From: Tolypeutes matacus
Taxonomy: Eukaryota; Chordata; Mammalia; Cingulata; Chlamyphoridae
Direction: 5' to 3'
NCBI GenBank assembly: GCA_026826555.1
Contig: JAKSZT010053928.1
Location: forward strand, 4,590,854 to 4,654,853
DNA: 64,000 bases
Below, one piece after another: positions 11,667 through 23,149 of this stretch (positions within the stretch are counted from its first letter, which is position 1; each line of letters begins with the position of its first letter). The position numbers were made by a program, and so were the translations under genes. Below the pieces are notes generated by a model. It was not told where the DNA came from, ran no database searches, and worked only from the letters and a program-made list of their open reading frames with translations.

Positions 11667-12960
11667 GTAAGTTGTAAGGAACACCTTCAAAATGCATACT
11701 GTACAAAGACATAAGGGTTAGTTGTTTCTAATAGAGATGTCTAGTATATAGGATGGATTTATGATTGTTTATTCCCTCATCCAGTGATAACTGAGTTAAT
11801 GTACTGTGTTGGACACTGTAAGATACAGGATGGATAAAACACAGTTTTTACCCTCAGAGGCTAGCGTGTATAGAAGAGAGAAGATGTGGGCACACAAATC
11901 TTAATTATGAGGTAAAAAGTGTATGGCCTATAGCCACCATAGTAGCAGTCTCAGAAGCCTACAAAACCTGCTCACTCCTAATGTTTTTGGTAGTTGCCAG
12001 GGCAGTAGTTCTTAACCTTAAGATGATCACATTGTCTTTTGAGAATCTGATGAAACTTACTTATGGAACCTCTTTCCAGAAAAATAAACATATACGTCCA
12101 ATAATTTGCATATAGTTTTCAAGAAGTCCTGGGCCCCTGAAGCCTATTCTTAGCCCTGAGTTTAAGAATAATTCTTGCTGCAGACAGTCCCTGAAGTGCT
12201 GAAGCCATTAGTTCTCAGAGCTACAGGTAGCGGGACCACATACAGAAGCCACACTGTGTTCTCTGGAGCTCTCAGTGCCCCTGATGCAGGCAAAGCTGCA
12301 TAATGCTGAGGGCCAATTTTGGTGCCAAAGCAGCACTCCGTGCTGGTACATGTGTGCATACACACAATCAGAGTTTTTCAGTTTCCCTGGTACTTGTGAT
12401 GTGTCTTCTCACACCCACTACCTTAGGATTTTATTTTCTATGAGGCTCCTCTATCCCTCATGTTGTGAGACTCCTGGCAAGCCCATAAGACACGCCCAGA
12501 CGAATCTGTATTCTGGCTCTGAGCCCAGTTTAGGATCAGGCTGGGACATCCCTCCCACTTCCCTTCCTTGCTACATTAATATTGAAGCTGGATGGCAAAA
12601 TAAGGTCACCAAGAAGGAAAATCTAGAAAGCAGGCAGTCTACAAGTGTTAGAGAAAAAATTTCTATAACACAGCTTCATTGAGCAGGGACTGGGCTGAAG
12701 CCTTTTGGAATCAGGGATATGACCCTGGGCTGCTGGCTGAATGTTGAGTTGTTCTGATCTGCAGCTTTAGAATGACACCAGCTTCTGGGAGTAGTAAGTA
12801 GGTTGATATGAATATATGCAAGTATGTATGTATGTATGTATATGTGTGCATGTGTGTGTGTATCTATCTATCTTAATGCCATTTAACATGAGTCTGGTAG
12901 CTCCCTCAGGACCAAGGCTGGATTACCCAGTAGGCTTAAGGCACCAGTAGCACCACCCTC
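11667..12960. other. Intergenic, no gene recognised
   Basis: The longest frame (12275-12682, 135 codons) has no family resemblance and overlaps a minus-strand frame. A compound microsatellite of TATG, TG and TATC units lies at about 12820-12872. Confidence 0.5.
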
Positions 12961-12963
12961 TTA

Positions 12964-13131
12964 TTTTTTATTTTTTTGGGTGAGAAGCAGTGACTCCTTT
13001 TCCTCTCTCTGTCCCTCCCTCCCTCCCTCCCTCTCTCTCTCTCTCCCTTTCTGTACTGGGGGGCTGGGGACTGAACCTGGGACCTCATATGTGGGATGCC
13101 AGCGCTCAGCCACGGAGCCAAATCGGCTCCC
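12964..13131 (-). mobile_element. tRNA-derived SINE, variant subtype
   Basis: Read on the minus strand it begins GGGAGCCGATTTGGCTCCGT, passes a tRNA-like unit ('gaggtcccaggttcagtcccc') and ends in a long (AG)/(AGGG) tract and A-rich tail. On the + strand the (CCCT)n(CT)n run is at 13013-13046. Confidence 0.8.
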
Positions 13132-13139
13132 CTGAGTTG

Positions 13140-13256
13140 GTTTTTTCATTTGTTTTGCTTGTTGTTTTGTTTTTTTACTAGGATGCATCGGGAACCGAAC
13201 CTGGGACCTCCCGTGTGGGAAGCAGGTGCTCAACTGCTTGAGCCACATCTGCTCCC
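13140..13256 (-). mobile_element. DAS-type tRNA-derived SINE
   Basis: The minus strand begins GGGGAGCAGATGTGGCTCAA, with a tRNA-like body ('gggaggtcccaggttcggttcccg') and an AAC/A-rich tail. It abuts another SINE in the same orientation. Confidence 0.85.
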
Positions 13257-13499
13257 CTTCCCATTTTTCCTTTTCCACCTGAATCAGGCTATGTGGGCTC
13301 TTTTCCCCATCAAGACCTCCCTTCTCAACTGGAAAGAGAAATCCAGGTGGAATTATAGGTACCCCTTTATTTCTAGAGGGCAATCTGCCTCTCTGAAGAC
13401 TTGAGATCAACTACCTAGTTCATAGACCTCAGCACTTTCCAAGAATTGTTACATTTGTAACAGTTGCTCACAAATATCCATTCTATTTGTATATATGGT

Positions 13500-13713
13500 C
13501 AGGCACTTCAGATATGAATCATTTATGGTGAGTTTCTGACAGGGAGATAGGCAGCCCCTTGAGTCATACCACACAAGCAACTCTGTTTAACTGTCTGTGA
13601 ACAGGAAACTTGCAATAACTTTTTTCTTATTTATATTTTTCTTGACTTAAATTTAATGTAAATGTTAAATAAAAGCATCTTAAATGTTTTCATGGGAAAA
13701 AAAAAAAAAAAAA
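13500..13713 (+). mobile_element. Candidate processed retroposon 3' end (AATAAA plus poly-A)
   Basis: An AATAAA at 13668-13673 is followed about 23 bases later by an uninterrupted poly(A) run (13696-13712), the arrangement of a retroposed mRNA 3' end. The upstream sequence is AU-rich like a 3' UTR, but I do not recognise the source gene, and no target duplication was found. The left boundary is a guess. Confidence 0.35.
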
Positions 13714-14379
13714 GAAGGCTTTTTAATCCTCCTGGTTCTTTCCAATAACTTTCTGTCCTAACATTTGCCTGAAATTGTCATCCCCACAAACTTCCTAAAA
13801 TGGAGACAGGGAGAAGGGGAAGAATGAAGAAAAATTCTGGCCTCCCCAAGCTTGGATTGAGAGTCCACTCCCCTCTTTGCCATCCAGAGGGAGCCAGGAG
13901 CCTTGGAGAACTTGATGGCAGGGCTGCTTACCAAGTGTGGTGTGGGATCCCTACTCTGTACTGCACGGAAGCCATTAAGACTGACTAGACTAGATTGAGG
14001 TGTTGGAGCTAAACTGTGGTAAAAGAGATGGGTTTTTTGTTTTTTATTGAGGGTTATTGCTATCTTTGGAATTTTTTTCCTTGGAGGTTGACAGCAGCCT
14101 TAATTTGGCAGCTTTCAGGGCAGTGTGCTTTTGAATTTGCCTTCATTTCTTTTTTATCTCCTAAAGCTTGGGACTGTGAGGGCTCAGGGGTATTGCTTCA
14201 GTAAGAAAGGGAGCACTTTCAATCTGTGATGAAATAGCTGTGCTATAGAACTTGACAGACTCACGTGAGCTGCCCTAAACAGGAACAGTTAGGATTCAGA
14301 ACTGAGCTCAATATGAAAACAAAAACAGTGCAAAACAAAACAAAAAAACAAAGACAGCTACCAAAGACTGAAAACAAAT

Positions 14380-15185
14380 GAGAATGATTCATACCTCTGA
14401 ATATCAAATCATAATTAAACAGCAAATGAGGAACTAGGAAAAAATATTTGAAACATATATGAGAAAAAAAAGTTTGATATTATTAATATATATTTTCACA
14501 TCAATAAGAAAAAGATGGATGCCATAATAAAAATCGGAAAAAGGGTACAAACAAGAAATTCACAGTATAAGAAATACAAATGGCATGAAACATAAAATGC
14601 TCACCCTTACAGGCAAAGAAATGTAACTTAAAACAATAGCCATAAAAAGCCATTTAAAAAAAATTATCAAGTGGCAAAGATTAAAGATAAAAACACAGTT
14701 TGTATGTAGGGAAATGGATGCTTTTATAAATTGGCAGTGAGTATATAAATTGGTAAAACTACTTTGTAGGGAAATTTGGCAATTTGGCCCTAAACTGTGT
14801 ATATCACTTAAAGGAATTTAACCTTAAGAAATTATCATGGATCTGTGCAAAGATTTAACTACAAGGATGTTAAATAATATGTCTATTCTATGAAGTATTA
14901 TACAGTAATTAAAAATGATACAATAGTGTTTAATAATATAAAAGGATATTAAAAAGTTGATTAAAATGTGCATATAACAGTATCATCCAATTTTTACATA
15001 AGGAAATGTAAATAGATAGAAAAAAGACTAAAAGGACATTTAAAAAAGGATTAACAGTTATAACCAGTGATTCTCCTTGGATGGTGGACTTAAAGGAAAT
15101 TTTATTTTCTTCCTTTTAGTTATCTCTATTTTCTAAATTTTCTACAGAGAATATGTTTTCTTTTCATAAGTAGAAAAATAAACTC
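14380..15185 (+). mobile_element. Old L1 LINE, 3' end
   Basis: Sense-strand L1 ORF2-end/3' UTR wording is visible ('acaagaaattcacag', 'attatacagtaattaaaaatgat', 'aatagatagaaaaaagactaaaagg', 'tatctctattttctaa'). It is degraded, with no open frame. Confidence 0.7.
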
Positions 15186-15559
15186 CCAAAGTTTTCTTTC
15201 TTTCTTTAGCCAAATGACCATCTACTTTTAAACTCTCAGGATGGTACCATTGGAGAAAGACTATGGCTTCAAAGGTGACTTGGACAATGAGCTCTGTCAT
15301 TTTCAAAGTTTAAATAAGAATTTCTTGAATTTGAAGCAATTTGATTTTGCCCTTTGTGGAATAGTAATGTGAGGACTGTACCTAGAATCAGTACATTCAT
15401 TCTGACCTATTAAAGTGGTTTAATTCCCTTTAAATTAACATATACTAATTAATTGTGTGGAATTCCGTGGAATTTAAAGGTGACAAAGGTTAATGGAGCC
15501 AGGAAAATAAGTACTAACACTTGCAAAGTTTCTAGTTAAATTAGGGCCCTAGACCCCAC

Positions 15560-16130
15560 AATCTCAGTCTAATCATGAGAAAAACATCAGACAAACTCAA
15601 ATTGAGGGTCACTGTATGAAATATTGGCTGGTACTCCTCAAAATAGTCAAGGTCATGAGAAACCAGGAAAGACTGAAAAACCATCCCAGACAGAGGACAC
15701 TTAGGAAAATACTAAGAAGACAGGATGACTAAATACAATGTGGTACCCTGAATTAGATCCTGAAACAGAAAAAGGACATTAGTGGAAAAGCTGGTGAAAT
15801 CCAGATAAAGTCTGGAATCTAGTTGCTAGTAATATCTCAATGTTGATTTCTTAGTTTAGACAAATGTACCATGTTAATGTATGGTGTTAACATTGTAGGG
15901 TAACCAACTATCCCAGTTTGCCCAGGACAGGGGTTTCTTGGGACATGGGACTTTCAGTGCGAAAACCATGACATAGTCTTGGACAAACTGCATGGCTGGT
16001 CAACCGAGTGCTAGGGGAAACCGTGTCAGAGGTATATAGGAACTCTGTATTATCTTTGTAACTTTGTTGTAAATCTAAACTTATTCTCATATAAGTTTAT
16101 TGAAAAAGAATAAATTACATAAATTAAGTA
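15560..16130 (+). mobile_element. Old L1 3' UTR containing a short DNA-transposon insert
   Basis: The flanks (15560-15897 and 16002-16130) read as an ancient L1 3' end, with 'atgttaatttcttagtttaga' and 'ggaactctgtattatctttg'-type segments and a final AATAAA. A separate palindromic element interrupts it. Confidence 0.65.
15896..16003. mobile_element. Short palindromic DNA transposon (MITE-like)
   Basis: The left end 'gggtaaccaactatcccagtttgccc' is imperfectly inverted relative to the right end 'ggacaaactgcatggctggtcaacc'. The internal text 'gggacatgggactttcagtgc' is the common core of a mammal-wide MITE family that I recognise but do not name with confidence. Confidence 0.6.
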
Positions 16131-17274
16131 CAAAACAAAACATCAAATTGCAGACAGCTGGCTAAAAATGAGATAATAGAGCTAAAAGAAGTTAAATACC
16201 CATCTATTCAATAAATGTCTTGAAGTCCTACCATATGCTAAGTTCTCTGCTGGTCTTTACTTTCAAGTAGATAAAGCAGATAAATACAAATGTATACTGC
16301 TCCTTTTTCTCTTATCACATTTCCAGAGATATGTGTGTTTGTGGGGAACTCTGTGGATTTATTAACTTTCCCATTCCATTATTTTATCCAGAGATTTTGC
16401 CTACTTTTAAATATCCTTTGCTAAGCCTGTATGTATTCATATGTTTTCTTTTCCTCCTCAAAAGTTTCCACAATTAATCACTATATGTTAAATCCTGTAT
16501 ATACATGACCCTGCATCACCCCCTATGCTCTTCTCTTATAGCCTTTCACTTTTGCTTATTAGGTTTCTTCTTAAAGTGTTATTGTGGCAACATATATACA
16601 ACATAAAATTTCCCATTTTAACCACTGTACAATCCAGTGATATTAATTACATTCACAATGTTGTGCTACCATCATCACCATCCATTACTAAAACTTTTCC
16701 ATCCCCCTAAACAGAAACTTTGTACTTCTTAAGCATTAATTCCCCATTTCCTCCCTCCAGCCCCCAGCTTCTGGTAACCTGTAATCTACTTTTGTCTCTC
16801 TTTATAATAGGTATTTCATATAAGTGGAATCATACAATATTTGTCCTTTTGTGCCTGACTTATTTCACTCAACCAAGGTATCTTCAAGGTTCAACCATGT
16901 TGTAGCATATATCAGAACTTCATTCCTTTTCACAGCTGAAGCATATTCCATTGTGTGTGTGTGTATACAGTACTATATTTTGTTTCTCCATCTGTTGATG
17001 GACTCTTGGGGTCGCTTCCACCATTTGGCTATTGTGAATAATGCTGCTATGAACATTGCAGTATAAATACCTGTTCAAGTCCCTGTTTTCAATTCTTTGG
17101 GGTATATACCTATGAGTAGAATTGCTGGGTTATGTGGTAATTCTATGTTTAACTTTCTGAGGAGCTGCCAAACTGTTTACCACAGTGACTGCACCTTTTT
17201 ACAGTCTCACCCACCAACAATGTACAAATGTTCCTATTTTTCCACATCCTCTCCAACATCTGTTATACTCCATT

Positions 17275-17931
17275 TTTTCCAGGTTTTTTTTTTTTTAATT
17301 ATAGAAGTTGTAAGTTTACAAAACAATCATGCAGACCATACAGGATTCCCATACATCACCCTTGCATTGTTGTGGAACATTTGTTACAAATGATGAAAGA
17401 GCATCCTCAATATATTACTGCTGTGCTCACTTTGGCAGCACATATACTAAAATTGGAATGATACAGAGAAGATTAGCATGGCCTCTGCACACGGATGACA
17501 TGCAAGTTTGTGAAGCGTTCCATATTTTTAAAAAATATATTACTGCTAACTATAGTCCATATGTTACATTTGGTGCATTTTTCCCACCAACCACCTTATT
17601 ATTAACACCATGTATTAGTATTGTGTATTTGTTATAGTTCATGAGAGCATGTTCTCATATTTGTACTGTTAACAACAGTCCATCATCTACTACATGGTTC
17701 ACTGTGTTACGCAGTCCCATGCCTTGTACAATCCATCCAAAGTGTACACTCAGTGGCTCTCAGTTCCATCACAGAGTTGTGTTGTCATCACCTCAGTCAA
17801 TTTCAGAACGTTTTCATTACTCCAAAAGGAAAAATCCAAAAGGTAATACCCCCCTATTGTTGACCTTTAGAATTGTTATATCTTTTTTGCCATTGCTGCA
17901 AAAATATTACAATATTAACTATAGTCCATAA
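17275..17931 (-). mobile_element. Xenarthran L1-type 3'-end insertion with 13-bp TSD
   Basis: The direct repeat gttatactccatt (17262-17274 and 17932-17944) brackets the insert, which begins on + with poly-T (17286-17299), so its RNA sense is minus. Its text ('aagtttacaaaacaatcatgcag', 'cattgttgtggaacatttgttac', 'taactatagtccatatg') matches the 3' tails of the composite retroposons at 7918, 24899 and 51457. It carries a U6 pseudogene insertion. Confidence 0.75.
17423..17529 (+). pseudogene. U6 spliceosomal snRNA processed pseudogene
   Basis: The 107-nt segment aligns end to end with U6 snRNA, from GTGCTCACTTTGGCAGCAC to GAAGCGTTCCATATTTTT. The ACAGAGA box and the following GATTAGCATGG are intact. 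About nine substitutions separate it from the U6 sequence I remember, most looking like CpG decay. It is followed by a short A stretch and bracketed by the direct repeat atatattactgct (ending 17422 and starting about 17535), so it was retroposed. No U6 promoter elements (PSE/TATA) can be inherited in this position, so it is not expected to be expressed as U6. Confidence 0.95.
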
Positions 17932-18099
17932 GTTATACTCCATTAAAAATAATAATTATTCTAGTGGGTATGAGTTAGTCTCTCACTGTGGTTTTGATTT
18001 GCATTTCCCTAATGGCTAATGATGTTAAACATCTTTTCAAGGGCTTATAGGCCATTTGTATATCTTCTTTGGAGAAATGTCTATTCAAGTCCTTAGACC

Positions 18100-18291
18100 C
18101 AGGGGTTCTTAACCTTTTTGTTCCATGGACCCCTTTGCTAGTCAGGTGAAAACCACAGACCCCTTACTAAGTCCACACTATACTGTGTATTATTTAATAA
18201 GTATATCATACCAGCACCATCATGACCCCACAAGAATAATGTTTTTTTGAATTTCATTTCAAGCTCATGGACCCCTTGTTAAGAACCCCTG
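18100..18291. mobile_element. Non-autonomous hAT transposon, second copy
   Basis: It has the same CAGGGGTTCTTAAC terminal inverted repeats and length as the copy at 1293, in opposite orientation. The direct repeat ccttagacc on both sides contains the 8-bp target duplication. It is inserted in the old L1. Confidence 0.85.
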
Positions 18292-18544
18292 CCTTAGACC
18301 ACTTAAAAAATTTGATTGCTTGTCTTTTTGTTGTTGAGGCATAGGAGTTCTTTATATATTTTGGATAGTAAAACCGTATATGATTTCCAAATATTTTCTC
18401 CCATTCTGTAGGTTGTTTTGTCTACTGGGTTAAAGTGAGGGTTCTATTTATTTTTTCCCCCCATTAAAAAAAATTAAGGTGTAATTCACATACAGTAAAA
18501 TTTACCCTTTTTAGGTACAGTTCTACAAATTTTTACTACTTTAC

Positions 18545-19233
18545 TAGATTTTGACTATTGTAAGTCAAATGTTTTCTTTTTGATTCTTTGTAGATGTTGG
18601 AATTCATCAGTAGAGATAGAGATGACTTGAAAGACTTCATCTTTGCCTATGTTGATATCAGTTATTAAAAATAAAAACCTAATCAGATTATTGTTCATTC
18701 TCAAAATATCCCTTTTCTCCTAAGTACAAGATTTAAAATTAAGTTTAATTCCCATGGAGGACAAGATACCGGTAAATTTTGTGGGAAAGCAACCATTGGA
18801 AATAACAGAAAGTTAATGATTTAACTTAAAAAGAGTCAGCATGCTCTCTCCCTAACACCTGCCAAGCCCTGATCACAAACCCCCCATGCATAGACCTTGT
18901 CTTATTTCCTTGTGAATTTCCTGAAATTGAACTCTGGTGGTACTTTTATATGGTGGGAATTAATGTGGAATATTCTCAGGAGGATGAGAAAGCAGAGTGT
19001 GTAAAGGAAACCAGGAATCACACAGCATACAGATATCATATCGGAGATATAACAGCAGCACATTTCTTTCATTTAAACTTCAAGGACGATTAGTCATGCA
19101 GATTCACCTAAGCCATAGAATCTCTTTAAGGCCCACAGCTTAGCACCCTCAAAAACATATGTATAAAAACAAACAAACAAACAAACAAACAAAAAAAACA
19201 TATGTATATGGTTGACATTCATCACACATTGCC
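18545..19233. other. Intergenic, no gene recognised
   Basis: Unique-looking AT-rich sequence. An (AAAC)n microsatellite lies at about 19168-19198. Confidence 0.5.
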
Positions 19234-19665
19234 TGTTATGGACTGAATTGTGTTCCCCCCAAAAAACATGTTCAGGTCCCAACTCCCCATCCTGTGAATG
19301 TGAACTTGTTTGTGAATAGGACCTTTGAATATGTCAATTTTAGAATGTTTTCATTACTATTTGAAGAGAAGGTCAAACTGGAATAGGGTAGGCCCTAATC
19401 TGATATAACTGGTGTCTTATAAGGAGAGTAAATTTGGACACAGAGAGATGGTGGGGGCCGGGGAGGAGGGAGAGCATGCGCATGCTGCATGTTGAGGCAG
19501 AGATTAAGTTATGCCCTCACAAACCAAAGAACACCATGGATTGGTGGCCACCCACCAGAAGCCAGGAGAAAAGCATGGAACAGATTCTCCCCTTTAAGAA
19601 GAAGCAAGGCCCTGCTGATACCTTGATTTCAGACTTCTAGCCTCCAGGACCGAGACAATAAATGT
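19234..19665 (+). mobile_element. MaLR-like LTR, 3'-truncated
   Basis: It starts TGTTATGGACTGAATTGTGT and continues with the standard LTR order ('cctgtgaatgtgaactt', 'ggccctaatctgatataactggtg', 'cttgatttcagacttctagcctccagg', 'caataaatg'), matching mammalian MaLR/ERVL-type LTRs. The 3' TG...CA end is missing. The exact subfamily is not assigned. Confidence 0.7.
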
Positions 19666-19899
19666 TTTTTTAAAAAAGCGATAGTCAGCATGTACCGTAT
19701 TCAATTCCTATCTGCCTCAGTGATGAGAAATAACTTCTGGGTCTCACGACACATATCAGCTGAGCGAAACCATGAACTAATTACTTGGACTCTGGGATAA
19801 AGTACCATGAAAGTATACTATAAAAACAACTAATTTAGAAGTTAGATAAGTATGGTATAGGGATGAACTTCTTAAGTAGATTAAATACTGACTCTGACA

Positions 19900-20180
19900 T
19901 CAAAGTGTGGAACAGTTTGGAATGGATGGATTACAAAGCTCCAGGGATCAATATTAGGGCCAATTTTATTCATTTGATATGTCAATGACTTGGAAGAAGG
20001 AACATGCAGTAAGCTTGTTATACAAAACTAGAGGGAGGGACAGTCAATACAAAGAAGGAATGAAATGACTTGAGTAGACTAGTAACGTAAGCAGATAAGT
20101 GGCTTATTCAATTCAATGTGGAGGAAATATGAAGTAGAAAGATTATCTCACAGTAATGTGAAATCAGGATGCTCAAAATA
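19900..20180 (+). repeat. L3/CR1 LINE remnant
   Basis: Segments such as 'caatgacttggaagaagg', 'acaaaactagagggaggg' and 'ttcaatgtggaggaaatatgaag' follow CR1/L3 reverse-transcriptase 3' sequence ('gatgacacaaaactgggaggg ... ttcaatgtggagaaatgtgag'). Very old and degraded. Confidence 0.6.
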
Positions 20181-20541
20181 GAGTTAATAAAAGTAAAAAC
20201 TCATGAGATGAGTAAATAGACATGCTAGAAAGAAAACAATTCAAATGCTATGAGACAAGAATATTGACTCTAAAGTTAAAAAACGTCTATTTTTAAATAT
20301 ACTAGACTAAGAAAATAGCTCACTGAAATACAGTTAGAGCCAAAATAAGGACACTTGTTAAAGAGGATAAACTCTTAAATTATGGGTGGTCTACCAATAC
20401 CAAACTCTTAAATTAGGTATGGGTTCATCTAATTTATTATTTGTTATGCTTTATAATTTACATATACATTGAACATATTCTTTTATATGTATCAAATAGT
20501 ACATAAGAACATAAAATAAAAAAATCTGAACCTTTATTTCT

Positions 20542-20686
20542 TTTTTTTTTTTTTTTTTTTTAAGATTTTATTTATTTATTCATTTATCCCCCCCTTGCTG
20601 CTTGTGCTCGCTGGGTCAGCTAACCGAACCCGGGGCCTCCCATATGGTAAACAGGAGCCCTACTGATTGAGCCACAGCCGCTTCCC
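20542..20686 (-). mobile_element. Young DAS SINE with 15-bp TSD
   Basis: The minus strand begins GGGAAGCGGCTGTGGCTCAA and has a clean B-box region and a poly(A) tail (poly-T on +). A perfect direct repeat, tgaacctttatttct, flanks it at 20527-20541 and 20687-20701. The perfect duplication suggests a recent insertion. Confidence 0.92.
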
Positions 20687-21534
20687 TGAACCTTTATTTC
20701 TCAAAGAATCCAAATTCATGGCTTATTGAAATCAATGAATCATTCAATTGATATTTGTTGTCTTCTATTTGCTCATGATTACTGTACAACTGTTTCCTGA
20801 CTTCCTTTACTAAACATGGCTTTTTGATAAAGCATAAAAATCTCACATTTTCCTTTAATATTTGAAATTCAGAATAAGTTAAATGTTGTAGCTTTAAAAT
20901 AAATCCCAGTGGGACAAATGAAGAGCTGTTTTGTTTCAAACTGTGCCTCTCTCCTTCCTTGAGAATACTGCTTAAGAACTACAGAAAAAAGGTAAAAATC
21001 ACACCTGTGCCGAAAATGCTTATGATTATAATCGGGGTGACAATGCTAATAGTCATGAATTAAGTGTAATATTGAGAGATACATACTCTAAGTACAATGG
21101 AAAGTCATCGACAAGGGAATTAATAATAGCTGGACGCAAAGGATTTTTGGAAAGAGGTTAAGACATGAACCGAAGCTTAAAGGCTTTTTAGAATTTGCAT
21201 GAGCACAGGGGAGAGGGAAGGACAATCCCCGTGGCAGAACAAATAAACGCTCGCTTAGAGGGTAACAGTGACACGTGGGGCAGTGAGGAGGAGGGAGAGA
21301 TATGCTTTCATGCATTTAGATCATGGGAATCGCTGAAGGTTTTTGAGCAAGGTAAAGAAAGATTTGGTGGAGATGCAGAACAGAAAGGATCAGGAAAGTC
21401 TGGAGTCCCATCGAGGACTGCAGAAGTCCAGCCAGAGCAAAGCATCCTTTGATCTCCTTCAGATGGAGTTGGTCGAGCCTCAGTGATTTCTGAATTTGGA
21501 GGGCACTCCTTTGGAATGCATCTCATGTACTTTA

Positions 21535-21903
21535 ATGATTTATTTATTTATTAATCCCCCCCCATTGTTTTGCTCTCAGTGTCTGCTCTCTGTGTGTTCT
21601 TCTGTGTCTGTCTTTTCTTTAGGCGGCAACAGGAACGGATCCTGGGACCTTCCGGAGTGGGAGAGAGGTTCTCTTGCGCCACCTCAGCCCCCCGTCTGCT
21701 GCGTCTCTTATTGTATCTCCTCTGTGTCTCTTTTTGTTGCGTCATCTTGCTGAACCAGCTCTCTGCGTGGGCCAGCACTCCTGCGCTGGCCAGCTCTCTG
21801 TTTGGGCCAGCTTGCCACACAGACCATCTTGCCTTTCACCAGGAAGCCCCGGGAATCCATATGGTAGATGGGAGCCCAATCGCTTGAGCCACATCTGTTT
21901 CCC
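21535..21903 (-). mobile_element. Dimeric DAS-type SINE with 16-bp TSD
   Basis: The flanks catctcatgtacttta (21519-21534) and catctcatgtatttta (21904-21919) match at 15/16. On the minus strand a DAS unit (GGGGAAACAGATGTGGCTCAA) is followed by a 'gctggcccacgcagag' spacer, a second tRNA-like unit ('gaggtggcgcaagagaacctctctcccactcc') and an A-rich tail. It has the same two-unit plan as the copy at 3103. The frames on both strands here are SINE artefacts. Confidence 0.9.
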
Positions 21904-22199
21904 CATCTCATGTATTTTAGATTTTGTTATTTCATGCCTATATTATTTGAACTTTATTCATGTACATTTTGTCTCTTAACTGTGTCATAGGTAGGGGCTA
22001 TGTCTGCTACCTTGTCTTGTAGAACAAGGTTCAATAAATTTTGTGGTTTCAATAAATGGGTAGCTGAGAGATATTCTGAAGTAAAACTTGTCAGCACCTG
22101 GCAACCGGCTGCCTACGGGAGAGGAAGGGGAGAGATGTGTCAAAGGTAATTTCATGTATGGGCATCTGAGAGAACAATGGCATCCCTGTCAGGCATGTT

Positions 22200-23140
22200 G
22201 GAAGGGAGAGGGGAGCTAGTTTTACAGAGAAAGGTATGACTTCAACTTTGAACATTCTGAGTTTGAGGTGAAAGTGAGATATTCAGGAAGAATGTCCAGT
22301 GTTTAAAAAATATGGAACTGGAATGCAGGTGACAGGAGACAACTAAAGATAAGATTTGAGATTAATGATTTCACAGATGAGGGCTGAAGTTGAGCATCCA
22401 GAGGAAGAGCTTCTAAAGTAAAGCTCAGGGAATCAGAAACTGAGCTTAAAATAATGTTCATATTTAGGGGCAGAGGGAAGAAAAGAAACTAAAGCTGTAG
22501 TGTCCAATATGGTAACCATTAGCCACTTGTGGCTATTTAAATTTAAATTAATTAAAATGAAATATTAAAAATTCCATTCCTCAGTTGGCACTAGCCACAT
22601 TTCCAGTGCTCAACAGTCACATGTGGCTAGTGGCTATTGTATTGAAGAGTACAAACAGATAATTTCCATCGTCACAGATAGTTCTATTGGACAACATTAC
22701 AAGGATACAGAGACATACTCTTTTGAAAGAAAACCAGAAAGGAGATGATGTTTCAAGGCAGGAGAGAATTTTAAGGAAGGAATGTTTATAATATTAAATG
22801 CTGAAAAGAGCTGAAAAAAGAATGAAAACCCAGGGGGCAAATCCCTGGATTTGGAGATAAGAAAGTCTATGGAGATCTTCAAGACAGCAATTTCAAGTAG
22901 TGTGGTGGGGACAGAAATTGGGTGAACATTCAATTAGGAAGGCAGTAGGTAGAGAGAAAATTATTGAGATCTTGGACAAGGAAAGGAAAGAAAGAAAGAA
23001 GACAATAGCTAGAGAAAACTGCAGGCTGCTTTGGAGGGTTTTTAAAGATAGGAGGACTTGTTGATGTTTGAAGATAAATGGAAAGAGGCCTGTGAAGATG
23101 GTAAGGGTTCCCAACTCTAGGTATGTATCCACATATAGTA
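22200..23140. repeat. Ancient interspersed repeat, family not assigned, split by a hAT
   Basis: Text such as 'gaacattctgagtttgaggtgaaagtgag', 'tgagcatccagaggaagagc' and 'aaaggagatgatgtttcaaggcaggag' recalls a mammal-wide repeat with variable intact stretches. I could not assign the family. A hAT fragment at 22498-22698 interrupts it. Confidence 0.4.
22498..22698. mobile_element. hAT-type DNA transposon remnant
   Basis: The ends 'tagtgtccaata' and 'tattggacaaca' are inverted, and the body contains the widespread 'ccacatgtggctagtggct' motif in both orientations. A related fragment is at about 62925-63035. Confidence 0.7.
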
Positions 23141-23149
23141 CACCTTGGT

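Larger units (their letters stand above)
16560..18545 (-). mobile_element. Old L1 (antisense 3' region) hosting nested insertions
   Basis: Antisense L1 phrases run across the region: 'cataaaatttcccattttaacc', 'tatttcatataagtggaatcatac', 'tattccattgtgtg', 'attgctgggttatgtgg', 'gtttgatttgcatttccctaatg'-type text and 'tcttctttggagaaatgtctattcaagtcc'. It is split by an L1-type insert (17275-17931) and a hAT element (18100-18291), so it is the oldest layer of the stack. No intact ORF remains. Confidence 0.85.

Noticed and set aside
12275..12682. 135-codon + strand frame as a small gene
   Set aside because: No recognisable family or splice context, and it overlaps an opposite-strand frame; chance is the simpler explanation.
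17423..17529. Functional U6 snRNA gene
   Set aside because: Flanking duplications and about nine substitutions show a processed copy without its own promoter.
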